Both the position numbers and the translations under genes were made by a program. This document shows positions 7,670-14,388 of a DNA stretch of 17,714 bases, piece after piece. The stretch's first letter is position 1. Every line of letters begins with the position of its first letter. Under the pieces are notes generated by a model that did not search any database, was not told the DNA's origin, and saw nothing but the letters and a program-made list of their open reading frames with translations. The DNA is taken from positions 1-17,714 of the forward strand of contig JBPCJC010000074.1 of the NCBI GenBank assembly GCA_051005695.1, read 5' to 3'. The stretch comes from JACCTI01 sp051005695. Its GTDB lineage: Bacteria; Verrucomicrobiota; Verrucomicrobiia; Chthoniobacterales; UBA10450.

Positions 7670-8212
7670 ATGAATGAGACCCCGCCCAAACCATCGGAAA
7701 ATCCCTCCGAGCCGCTGACTCTCCCGCCGCCCTCGCCTAACGAACGCTGGCTTTTCCTGCGCGACGTTCTCGTTTTTCAGCTCAAGATGCTGATCGATAA
7801 CGCGCGCGATTTCGCACTCATTCCAGTCTCGTTAGGCGCGGCCGTTGGCGACCTCATCTTCAAGGGCAAACGCGAGGGCGCGCTCTTTTATTCCGTTCTC
7901 CGCTGGGGCGCGCATAGCGAAGAGATGATCGATGTTTACAGCCCGCTCCGGCGGCAGCAAGTGGAGACGATCCAGGTGAATCCGAACTTCACGGTCGACT
8001 CCCTGATCGCGCGCGTCGAAGGCGTGCTCATTCGCGAATACGAAAAAGGCGGCAACACTGCCAGCATCAAGCTGGCGATGGATCGCGCGCTCGATCAACT
8101 CCATCACGAAACTGACAGCGCACGCCAAATCGCCGAGGACGCGGTGGCGCGCACCTCGAGTAAACTGCGGAGCAAATTCGAACGCGGACCGCGTGACGAA
8201 ACTCGACCATGA
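7670..8212 (+). CDS. Conserved-looking hypothetical protein, co-transcribed with a GNAT
   Basis: A 180-residue protein I cannot assign. The start at ATG 7670 is chosen over the much longer open frame back to 7469 because the upstream part is antisense to the DUF3833 gene and reads as an Arg/Lys-rich shadow. GAAGAG lies just before the ATG. The N-terminal 25 residues are Pro-rich and disordered-looking. A hydrophobic/amphipathic region follows (ARDFALIPVSLGAAVGDLIF, about 46-66), suggesting membrane association. A C-terminal helical, charged region ends in Arg/Lys. The stop overlaps the start of the acetyltransferase gene (ATGA, 4 bp), indicating translational coupling. Two exact nonamers lie inside, encoding PNE and SLG. 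Confidence 0.72.
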   Translation: MNETPPKPSENPSEPLTLPPPSPNERWLFLRDVLVFQLKMLIDNARDFALIPVSLGAAVGDLIFKGKREGALFYSVLRWGAHSEEMIDVYSPLRRQQVETIQVNPNFTVDSLIARVEGVLIREYEKGGNTASIKLAMDRALDQLHHETDSARQIAEDAVARTSSKLRSKFERGPRDETRP

Positions 8213-8643
8213 ATGCAAACGGTGTCGGGACGCGCGAGTTTTTACTCGGCGATTACGAGCGCGCGGTTGCGCTCTGGAATGCGGTCGAGGGCGTGGAAAT
8301 TTGCGAGGGTGATTCGCGTGCGGAGATCGCGCAATATTTGCAGCGCAACCCCGGCCTCAGCCGGATCGCGGAAGTGGATGGAGAAATCGCAGGCGCGGCC
8401 CTTTGCGGGCACGATGGCCGGCGCGGTTTCATTTACCATCTCGCGGTCGCGAACGCTTTTCGCGGTCGCGGTGTGGGCCGCGTGCTCCTGGAAGATTGTT
8501 TACGCGGGCTGCGCGCCGCCGGCATTCCGCGCGCCATCATTCTCGTCGCCGACGATAACTCGTTAGGCCAGGAATTCTGGCGGCGAAATCGCTGGGAGCA
8601 AATCGAGGCCTACGCACTCACCCGCGACCTCCTCGACGACTAA
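8209..8643 (+). CDS. GNAT-family N-acetyltransferase
   Basis: A 144-residue cytoplasmic enzyme of usual GNAT size. Acetyl-CoA binding motif A is clear: YHLAVANAFRGRGVGRVLLE, with the R-G-R-G-V-G loop at residues 85-90. It is preceded by strand-forming IAEVDGEIAGAALCGHDG and followed by motif B (NSLGQEFWRRNRWEQ, 117-131) and a C-terminal tyrosine-containing strand. The W..N.W pattern at the end is typical of the fold. The acceptor substrate cannot be told. The ATG overlaps the TGA of the preceding gene by 4 bp. An exact nonamer at 8560-8568 encodes SLG, and a one-mismatch copy provides the stop codon. Confidence 0.88.
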   Translation: MNANGVGTREFLLGDYERAVALWNAVEGVEICEGDSRAEIAQYLQRNPGLSRIAEVDGEIAGAALCGHDGRRGFIYHLAVANAFRGRGVGRVLLEDCLRGLRAAGIPRAIILVADDNSLGQEFWRRNRWEQIEAYALTRDLLDD

Positions 8644-8652
8644 CGAGTCGTC
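8635..8652. terminator. Perfect 7-bp hairpin at a convergent gene end
   Basis: GACGACT (8635-8641) pairs perfectly with AGTCGTC (8646-8652) around an AACG tetraloop. The stop codon of the acetyltransferase gene (8641-8643) begins in the stem. The loop and right arm are a variant of the interspersed nonamer. The zinc-peptidase gene converges and ends at 8661. No T-tract follows, so it may act as an mRNA 3'-end structure rather than a classical terminator. Confidence 0.45.
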
Positions 8653-8660
8653 CTCGCGGT

Positions 8661-10367
8661 TCAGGGTTTCTCAGCATCGAGGAGGGCTTCCGCGGTGGGG
8701 AAACGCGGCTCGATGTCGATCGGGATCTTGCCCATCTTGTCGAGGGCGCGCTGCACTTCCGGGCGAATGATCCCGAGCCGGGCCTGCATTTCTTTCGCGC
8801 GATCGTAGCGGCCTTCCGCCTGCATGGTCATAAATTCGTGAGTCAGGGACGTGACACCTTGCTTGATCTTCGCCGGCTCGACCGCAAAGGTTCCGTCCGG
8901 CCTAACGACAAAGCCGCCGGCATCGAGCAGGTAGTTCAATTGCATCGCCTGCCCTTTGCCGTGGGCTTCGTTAATTCCAAAGCGAATCGTCCGGAAGGCG
9001 GAAGTCATGTAGGTAGTGTAAAGCGGGCGCTCGAGCGATTTTGGCAGCACGCCTTTGTCGATCATGTATTGAATCGCGAAGAGGCTGGCGATGTCCGCCT
9101 TCGCTTCTTCGAGCGCGCTCCCGGCTTCTTTCATCTCCTGCCGGACGGTGGTCGCGCGGCCATCGACGGTGATGTTATGCGGGCCGAGGCCGTGCATCAA
9201 TTCGTGCACCAGGATGTGAGTGAAGAAGGCGTCGAAGGATAAATCCTTCTGGTCTGCCGCGCTGAGAACGACTTTGGAAATCGGCACCAGCGTCTTCGCA
9301 AATTTCGCGTCCTGCACATTTTTTAACATCACGCGTTTGGTCCCCTTGGCCGCGACCACGCGTTCGTCGTTAGGCAAATTAAAGGCCGCGGTTTGCACGC
9401 CATGATTGCCGTCGCCCGCGCAAAAAATTTCATTCACCACCGTGATCGGGGCGAGCGCGCCGAGTTTCGGGTTGCGATATTTCGGATCGATCGGGAGATG
9501 ATTCTCGATGTCCTGAAGCTCGCCGGAAAATTTCTGGAGCTTGGCGGTTTCGGCCTCGTCCTGCACCGCGATAAAAGATTCGAGGGCCGCCTTGTAATTG
9601 AACCAGCCATCTTCGTAGACCTCGTAGGGTCCGATGGTCGGCTCGATCGCGCCTTTTAGTTCCATCCAGGCGACGTCGCTGGCGTAGTAGTCGTTAGTCA
9701 AAAACGCTTCTGCGCGTGCGCTCAGGAAATTCTTCAAGGTGGGCTCGCTCGCGGCGTCGGCGGCTTCCCGCAAGAGCGCGGCCGCGTGCAGGAGATCGCT
9801 CTGGTATTCCATGTTGTAAGGCACGATCCGGAAGCCGCGCCCGTCGGCATCATGGCGAATGACGCTGAAGAAACCGCGCGCCAGTTTGCCTTCTTCCTCC
9901 GGCAGCGAACCGATCCATTGCTCGACCTCGGGCTTGGTCGCGTCGTCCGGATAAAACCCGGCGTTCGCCGGTTTCGCGGGCGCGCCCCTAACGAATGGTT
10001 TGTCTCCATCCAGAGCCGACCACGGACCTTTGTTTAACTGGAAATAATGCAGGCGCGCACGGCCTTCCGCGGTCAGGTCGCCGGCGAGATCGAGGAGCAT
10101 GGCGTCGTTCCCGGTCCAAACCTGCCGAAGAAAAATCGCATCGATGACCTTCGAAGCTTCTATCAACCGGGCCAGGACTCGGCGGTCGCCCGCGGAAAGT
10201 TTCGTCAGGTCAGCCGTGAGCTCGGTCGGAGCAAAGCGAGCCGTCATTTGCTCGAGTTGCGCCGTTTCTTCGGCCGGCTTCTTCTCGTTAGGCGCGGATT
10301 TTTCGCGAGGCGCGGCGGCGAGATTACCAGCGAAGGTGAGGAGAGCGAGAAGGGCGAATTTGTTCAT
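8661..10367 (-). CDS. Exported M49-like zinc metallopeptidase (DPP III-related)
   Basis: A 568-residue protein. The start at 10367 is chosen because the protein then begins MNKFALLALLTFAGNLAAA, a good signal peptide. The longer frame to 10460 adds 31 Arg/Trp-rich residues. The zinc site is visible: HELMHGLGPH with H388, E389 and H392, and a downstream Glu in LEEAKAD (E420/E421). This mirrors the EECRAE motif of dipeptidyl-peptidase III. A Gly/Tyr region (IGPYEVYEDGWFNYKA, 245-260) and NEIFCAGDGNHGVQTAAFNL (312-330... core) also resemble bacterial M49-like proteins. DPP III itself has HExxGH, so this member has the five-residue HExxH form. It probably degrades oligopeptides in the periplasm. 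Five exact or near nonamers fall within it. Confidence 0.8.
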   Translation of the reverse strand: MNKFALLALLTFAGNLAAAPREKSAPNEKKPAEETAQLEQMTARFAPTELTADLTKLSAGDRRVLARLIEASKVIDAIFLRQVWTGNDAMLLDLAGDLTAEGRARLHYFQLNKGPWSALDGDKPFVRGAPAKPANAGFYPDDATKPEVEQWIGSLPEEEGKLARGFFSVIRHDADGRGFRIVPYNMEYQSDLLHAAALLREAADAASEPTLKNFLSARAEAFLTNDYYASDVAWMELKGAIEPTIGPYEVYEDGWFNYKAALESFIAVQDEAETAKLQKFSGELQDIENHLPIDPKYRNPKLGALAPITVVNEIFCAGDGNHGVQTAAFNLPNDERVVAAKGTKRVMLKNVQDAKFAKTLVPISKVVLSAADQKDLSFDAFFTHILVHELMHGLGPHNITVDGRATTVRQEMKEAGSALEEAKADIASLFAIQYMIDKGVLPKSLERPLYTTYMTSAFRTIRFGINEAHGKGQAMQLNYLLDAGGFVVRPDGTFAVEPAKIKQGVTSLTHEFMTMQAEGRYDRAKEMQARLGIIRPEVQRALDKMGKIPIDIEPRFPTAEALLDAEKP

Positions 10368-10496
10368 AAGCAAGCGGAGGGCTGACCAACAATTGTAGGG
10401 CGTTTCCGCGAAAGGCCAACGCGGCCGTAAATTTCGGCGCCCGCAATTTTCACCTTTCAACTGGACGCAACCAGAGGCCCGGGCGAATTCATTCCC

Positions 10497-11051
10497 ATGA
10501 AATCACTCCGCGTAACTCTGCTCGTTCTCCCTGCCCTGCTCCTTGCCACTTCGCCGCTTTTTGCGCAGGAGCATAAGCGCGTCAGCCCGCACGAAACCGT
10601 CAAGGCCACGATCGGCGGCGACGAGATCAGTGTGGTCTACGGCCGGCCCTACACGAAGGATCCGAAATCCGGCGAGATGCGCAAGATTTGGGGCGGCCTG
10701 GTGCCGTACGGGAAGGTTTGGCGGATGGGCGCGGATGAAGCCACGATCCTGACGACCAAGGAAAAAATCATGCTCGGCAGCGCGGAAATTCCGGCCGGCA
10801 GTTACTCACTCTACTTGATGCCGGAAGAAAACGGCGGAGCCAAATTGATCGTCAACAAACAGACCGGCCAATGGGGCACGAAGTACGAGCAGTCTGAAGA
10901 CCTGGTGCGAGTGGACCTGAAAAAAGAGATGGCCCCGAAAGACGTCGATCAGTTCACGATCGCGCTCGAGGACAAAAAAGATGCAGGCGGCGAACTGAAA
11001 TTGATGTGGGAAAAAACCGCCTACTCGGCGCCGATCACGGTCAAAAAGTAA
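10497..11051 (+). CDS. Exported DUF2911 protein
   Basis: A 184-residue protein. Residues 1-23 are a signal peptide ending LFAQ, with the mature part beginning EHKRVSPHE. The DUF2911 pattern is clear: ISVVYGRPYTK (44-54), WGGLVPYGKVWRMGADEAT (65-83), IPAGSYSLYLMP (98-109) and a C-terminal LKLMWEKTAYSAPI. The family is common in soil bacteria including Bacteroidota, Acidobacteriota and Verrucomicrobiota; its role is unknown and the fold is probably a beta-sandwich. The gene is divergent from the zinc peptidase with a 129-bp gap. It ends at a pair of hairpins. No exact nonamer lies inside it. Confidence 0.88.
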   Translation: MKSLRVTLLVLPALLLATSPLFAQEHKRVSPHETVKATIGGDEISVVYGRPYTKDPKSGEMRKIWGGLVPYGKVWRMGADEATILTTKEKIMLGSAEIPAGSYSLYLMPEENGGAKLIVNKQTGQWGTKYEQSEDLVRVDLKKEMAPKDVDQFTIALEDKKDAGGELKLMWEKTAYSAPITVKK

Positions 11052-11117
11052 CGCGGAACCGCGTCAGCGCGGAAGTCAAAATGAGGCGCGGCCGGTCAGG
11101 CCACGCCTTATTTTTTG
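11051..11117. terminator. Tandem hairpins with T-tract; shared terminator
   Basis: ACGCGG (11051-11056) pairs with CCGCGT (11059-11064) right at the DUF2911 stop. A second, longer hairpin pairs AGGCG (11084-11088) with CGCCT (11104-11108) and GGCC (11090-11093) with GGCC (11099-11102), with loop GGTCA and one mismatch. It is followed by TTATTTTTT. That T-tract also encodes the final Lys-Lys-stop of the DUF5069 gene on the other strand. It is a good intrinsic terminator for DUF2911 and may act for both genes. Confidence 0.7.
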
Positions 11118-11623
11118 CCCTTCACGTAGTCGATGATTTTCTGCTCGTTGCCTTTCGCCGCCCAGACGTAGCGCAGAAAATCCGCCGGATGGAGGTCGTG
11201 CGTGCGGAAGAATTTCCGATCGCCCCCGCAGCAATACATCAGGCTATCGGGGAGCTCCCCACGCAGACGCGCGCGCGCTTTTTGAATAATCCGCGGCAGC
11301 CAGACGATCCCGGCCAGCTTGTCATCCTTAGCCGGCAGGTCCTCGACCTGGATCGTCTTCGTCGACCATTCGCCGCCCTGTTCCGCCAGAAAATAATCGC
11401 GCCGCACCGCGGTGATCAGGAGCGCGGTCTCGGCATCGAGGTCCGACGAATCCTCCGCGTAATCGAAAAGCTCCATCGGCTTGGCCCCGAAGTCGCGCAA
11501 GACACCGACTTCGCGGGGAGTGAAGAATGTCTCCACGCGGCGATGGTCATTTCCGAATTTCACCAAGGCCTTGTCGTAGAGTTCGCGAAATCGCTGATGC
11601 CATCCGTAGTTCGTGTTCTTCAT
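11108..11623 (-). CDS. DUF5069-family protein
   Basis: A 171-residue cytoplasmic protein with no signal peptide. The family pattern is visible in its C-terminal half: WLPRIIQKARARLRGELP (108-125), MYCCGGDRKFFRTHDLHPAD (129-148) and a final FLRYVWAA followed by IIDYV. This matches DUF5069, which I associate with Verrucomicrobiota and Planctomycetota. The N-terminal half (YGWHQRFRELYDKALVKFG, then FFTPREVGVLRDFG) is less familiar and may be an added module. Function unknown. It converges on the DUF2911 gene, and its upstream side faces a structured spacer before tRNA-Arg. Confidence 0.83.
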   Translation of the reverse strand: MKNTNYGWHQRFRELYDKALVKFGNDHRRVETFFTPREVGVLRDFGAKPMELFDYAEDSSDLDAETALLITAVRRDYFLAEQGGEWSTKTIQVEDLPAKDDKLAGIVWLPRIIQKARARLRGELPDSLMYCCGGDRKFFRTHDLHPADFLRYVWAAKGNEQKIIDYVKGKK

Positions 11624-11701
11624 AAATTAATTCACCCGCCGGACCGCGCGCAGGCCGGCCGCAATATGCAGGATCGCCGACGGCGCGCACAATTTATTAC
11701 G

Positions 11702-11785
11702 GCGAGCACGCCGCGGCCGGCCTTGCTCGCAGGCGCGTTCGCCTTCATCATGCGGTGACCAACGCCGGCGAGCGAGCGGCGTTGG
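11702..11785. repeat. Three consecutive inverted repeats in an intergenic spacer
   Basis: Three hairpins sit in a row. GCGAGCA (11702-11708) pairs with TGCTCGC (11724-11730). AGGCG (11731-11735) pairs with CGCCT (11740-11744) around CGTT. CCAACGCCG (11759-11767) pairs with CGGCGTTGG (11777-11785). The last is 25 bp before tRNA-Arg. None has a T-tract. The spacer 11624-11810 shows no convincing gene. These could be a REP-like element, a processing signal in the tRNA leader, or a terminator against upstream transcription. Confidence 0.6.
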
Positions 11786-11810
11786 CCACGAAATTTCGGC
11801 GGTTCCAGAG

Positions 11811-11884
11811 GCGCTCATAGCTCAGCCGGATAGAGCATCGGATTTCTAATCCGACGGTCGGAGGTTCGAGTCCTCCTGGGCGCG
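11811..11884 (+). tRNA. tRNA-Arg (anticodon UCU)
   Basis: A complete cloverleaf. The acceptor arm GCGCTCA pairs with TGGGCGC (one G-T pair). The D arm is GCTC...GAGC. The anticodon stem is TCGGA/TCCGA around loop TTTCTAA, giving anticodon TCT at 11845-11847, which reads AGA/AGG. The variable region is CGGTC-like. The T arm GGAGG/CCTCC carries loop TTCGAGT. The discriminator is G and no CCA is encoded. It lies 2 bp beyond the 3' end of the convergent FnIII gene. Confidence 0.97.
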
Positions 11885-11886
11885 AC

Positions 11887-12606
11887 TCACGGCGCGGGAA
11901 TACCGCCGTCGTAAATTTCCAGCAGGCCAATCCCGGGAAGCCCGCCGTTTCCGCGGATGATCGCCGTGTAGCTCCCGGGCTCGAGCGTGACCACGAGCGC
12001 GGCTTCGAGTTCGAACGACGGGGCGAGTTGGAATTGATAGAGCGCCGTCGGATTGCCGTCGCGCCAGTTGTCGTTAGTCGCGATCAAGCCAGTCGGCCCG
12101 TGCAATTCAATCATCGGATCCGCCAGGATATCGCTCAACCCGGACGCGCCTAACGAGGGCCCCATCCCGCGGATAATAATCACTTTGCGGCTGCTGCCGC
12201 CGACAATGAAACCGGCGATAACCACCGCGTCGCCATCCTGCACCCGCGCGCGCGTGGAGACATTCAGGAGCACGCCGGGATTTGGCGTGTGCGTCAGCTC
12301 GTCAGAGAGCGAGCTCTCGTCGCCGGCGGCGTTATAGGCGTTGACCGCGAAGAAATACGTCGTGCCGTCGACCAAGTTCGGAATGTTACAGCTCGTTTGA
12401 TTACCGGAGTCGATCAGCTCGGGATATTGACCGCTCCGGACGCCGTAGTGCACGCGATAACCGACCACGTCGGCGCTGGTGGAAGCATTCCACGCGAGTG
12501 TGATTGAGCGCACGATCGATTCCGCGCGCAGCGGTGGCAGGCTCAGGAACGAAACCGCGAACGCGAGCGCGCAAATCGTGCGGCCTAACGAATGGGAATT
12601 GGGCAT
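11887..12606 (-). CDS. Exported fibronectin type III protein with a Verrucomicrobia-type C-terminal module
   Basis: A 239-residue protein. ATG at 12606 is chosen because it begins a signal peptide (MPNSHSLGRTICALAFAVSF, ending about residue 29); the longer frame to 12684 adds a non-hydrophobic leader. Residues 34-107 form an FnIII domain (SITLAWNASTSADVVGYRVH, TTYFFAVNAYNAAGDES). Residues 112-235 carry a module with LLNVSTRARVQDGD, VIAGFIVGG, KVIIIRGMGPSLG, LADPMIELHG, ATNDNW, LEPGSYTAIIRG and GIGLLEIYD. I recall this arrangement as recurrent at the ends of secreted Chthoniobacter-type proteins. It is probably a cell-surface or extracellular protein; no enzyme domain is present. Exact nonamers at 12148 and 12583 encode SLG. 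Confidence 0.82.
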   Translation of the reverse strand: MPNSHSLGRTICALAFAVSFLSLPPLRAESIVRSITLAWNASTSADVVGYRVHYGVRSGQYPELIDSGNQTSCNIPNLVDGTTYFFAVNAYNAAGDESSLSDELTHTPNPGVLLNVSTRARVQDGDAVVIAGFIVGGSSRKVIIIRGMGPSLGASGLSDILADPMIELHGPTGLIATNDNWRDGNPTALYQFQLAPSFELEAALVVTLEPGSYTAIIRGNGGLPGIGLLEIYDGGIPAP

Positions 12607-12768
12607 GGCAATCTTGTCGGGTAAATGGCGGTGACAGTTCACGGGGGGAGAGAATCTGGTCCGAATCGGCGCATCAAAAGCCAACCGGTGCGCGGTTGCA
12701 ATGACAATCCGAAGAAGGGCTTGTGTTTTCGGCCCCGCACCCGATTTGCGCCTGCTGAAAGACCGGCG

Positions 12769-13239
12769 CTACCAGCGATGGAAGGCCGGATGACCTTCCT
12801 TCACCGCCACGAAAGTGCCCCGACAGGTCGCGCAAATTTTGCCGCCCGCGGTCAGCGTTCCTTCCACCGTCGCCCGATCTGCACGCGCTTCGATCACCCT
12901 CGCCGACAGATGAACCGCGTCGTTCGTCGGCGTGGGGCGAAGTAACTTGATCGCGTAATCCGCGGTCACGGTGCAGGGCACGCGCTCGGCGCCCGCTGCT
13001 TTCATCAGATGATACGAAGCGGTCCAGTTGCAGTGGCAATCGAGCAGCGTCCCGATGATCCCGCCATTCAAGACCCCGGGGAACGCTTCGTATTTTTTCA
13101 CCGGCTGCCAATCGGCTACCACCTCGTCGCCCTCGGCAAAGCTGCGGATGCGCAAACCTTCGGTGTTCGACGGCCCGCAACCCCAGCAGGAATTTGCCGG
13201 CGCGTATTCCTCTTGCAGCGAGCGGGTCTCGTTAGGCAT
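12769..13239 (-). CDS. PaaI-like hotdog-fold acyl-CoA thioesterase
   Basis: A 156-residue protein, last of the prp operon. The N-terminal CWGCGPSNTEGLRIRSF (residues 18-34) and the hotdog helix segment FPGVLNGGIIGTLLDCHC (53-70) identify the PaaI-type thioesterase group, which hydrolyses acyl-CoA esters. Where many members have HGG, this one has NGG (58-60), with D67 further along the helix. The start at 13239 lies 3 bp after the prpC stop and overlaps an exact nonamer, which encodes PNE. Its placement suggests hydrolysis of an intermediate or overflow CoA ester in propionate metabolism, but the substrate is inferred only from position. Confidence 0.8.
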   Translation of the reverse strand: MPNETRSLQEEYAPANSCWGCGPSNTEGLRIRSFAEGDEVVADWQPVKKYEAFPGVLNGGIIGTLLDCHCNWTASYHLMKAAGAERVPCTVTADYAIKLLRPTPTNDAVHLSARVIEARADRATVEGTLTAGGKICATCRGTFVAVKEGHPAFHRW

Positions 13240-13248
13240 TCGTTAGGC
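13229..13248 (-). repeat. Double nonamer at the prpC/thioesterase junction
   Basis: Two same-orientation exact copies, 11 bp apart start to start. Read on the minus strand the first supplies the prpC stop (GCC TAA CGA) and the second begins inside the thioesterase start (ATG CCT AAC GAG). The intercistronic gap is only the CGA of the first copy. Confidence 0.9.
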
Positions 13249-14382
13249 ACCGTTCGCGGTCGATCCGGGATAAGGACGCTCGGGCGGTCCAACGTAGAGT
13301 GAACGCGGACGGATCAGGCGATTGTTATCCTGCTGTTCGATCACGTGCGCGCACCAACCGGCGATGCGCGAGGCCGCAAAGATCGGGGTGTTCAGTTCCG
13401 GCGGGAAACCGAACATGGTGAAGACCGGCGCGGCGTAGAGATCGACGTTCGCGCACAGACCTTTCTCGCGCTCCATCGTCGCTTCGAGTTTCTCGCAAAT
13501 CGGCACCCAATCTTCCTTGCCGATGCGTTTGCCGTAATCGCGGGCAATCTCGCGCATAATCGGCACCCGCGAGTCGCCCGCTTTGTAAACCCGATGGCCG
13601 AAGCCCATGATTTTGGCCTTTTTCGCGAGCGCATCCATCATCCACTTTTCGGCGCGCTCGGGCGTTTTGATTTCGTCGAGCATGCGCATCGACTCCTCGT
13701 TAGCCCCGCCGTGCAGCGGACCCTTTAGCGTGCCGCAAGCACTCGTCACGGCCGCGTACATGTCGGCCAAAGTCGAAGCGGTCACGCGCGCGGCGAAGGT
13801 CGAGGCGTTGTATTCGTGATCGGCGTACAGGATGAAAATGGTGTCGAGCATTCGCACCTGCCAGGTCTCCGGCACTTCGCCGGTGAGCTTGTAAAGGAAG
13901 TTGCCCGCGTGCGTCAGTTCGTTCTTATCGGCCAGCGGTTCTTTGCCCTGCGAAATCCGCCAGCCATCGGTAATCAAAGTGCCGACGCGCGCGATCAGGC
14001 GGATCGCTTTGCGCACATTCGCCTCGTGCGAGTGGTCGTTCAGTTCCGGATCGAACGCCGCCAGCATCGAGACGCCGGTGCGGAGCGCATCCATCGGGTG
14101 CATCGTCTTTGGGAACAAACGCAACAGTTCGAACATCGGCTCCGGCAACTCCCGCGCCGCCGCGATTTCGCGGCCGAAATCCATCAACTCCTGCGCGTTC
14201 GGCAGCTCACCCTTCAACAACAGATACGCGACTTCCTCGAAGTTCGCCTTCTTCGCCATCTCGTGAATGTCGTAGCCGCGATACATCAGGCCCGCGTTTG
14301 GATCGACCCAGCAAATGGCAGTTTCGCCCGCGACCACGCCGGCGAGTCCGGGGCTGTAGGATGGTTTGGTTTCAGTGCTCAT
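13243..14382 (-). CDS. prpC: 2-methylcitrate synthase / citrate synthase
   Basis: A 379-residue enzyme of the short bacterial citrate-synthase type. It condenses propionyl-CoA with oxaloacetate to 2-methylcitrate in the cytoplasm, the entry step of the methylcitrate cycle. The catalytic triad is visible: H224 in GPLHGGANEE, H263 in GFGHRVYKAGDSR, and D314 in CANVDLY. N-terminal landmarks are GLAGVVAGETAICWVDPNAG and GLMYRGYDI. Family sequence alone does not exclude ordinary citrate synthase; the adjacent prpB and prpD decide the name. It starts 6 bp after the prpB stop. Its TAA stop is part of an exact nonamer. Confidence 0.92.
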   Translation of the reverse strand: MSTETKPSYSPGLAGVVAGETAICWVDPNAGLMYRGYDIHEMAKKANFEEVAYLLLKGELPNAQELMDFGREIAAARELPEPMFELLRLFPKTMHPMDALRTGVSMLAAFDPELNDHSHEANVRKAIRLIARVGTLITDGWRISQGKEPLADKNELTHAGNFLYKLTGEVPETWQVRMLDTIFILYADHEYNASTFAARVTASTLADMYAAVTSACGTLKGPLHGGANEESMRMLDEIKTPERAEKWMMDALAKKAKIMGFGHRVYKAGDSRVPIMREIARDYGKRIGKEDWVPICEKLEATMEREKGLCANVDLYAAPVFTMFGFPPELNTPIFAASRIAGWCAHVIEQQDNNRLIRPRSLYVGPPERPYPGSTANGA

Positions 14383-14388
14383 AATTTT

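Noticed and set aside
11006..11758. 250-codon plus-strand frame opposite the DUF5069 gene
   Set aside because: It runs through the terminator and intergenic hairpins; the DUF5069 family motifs are on the other strand.
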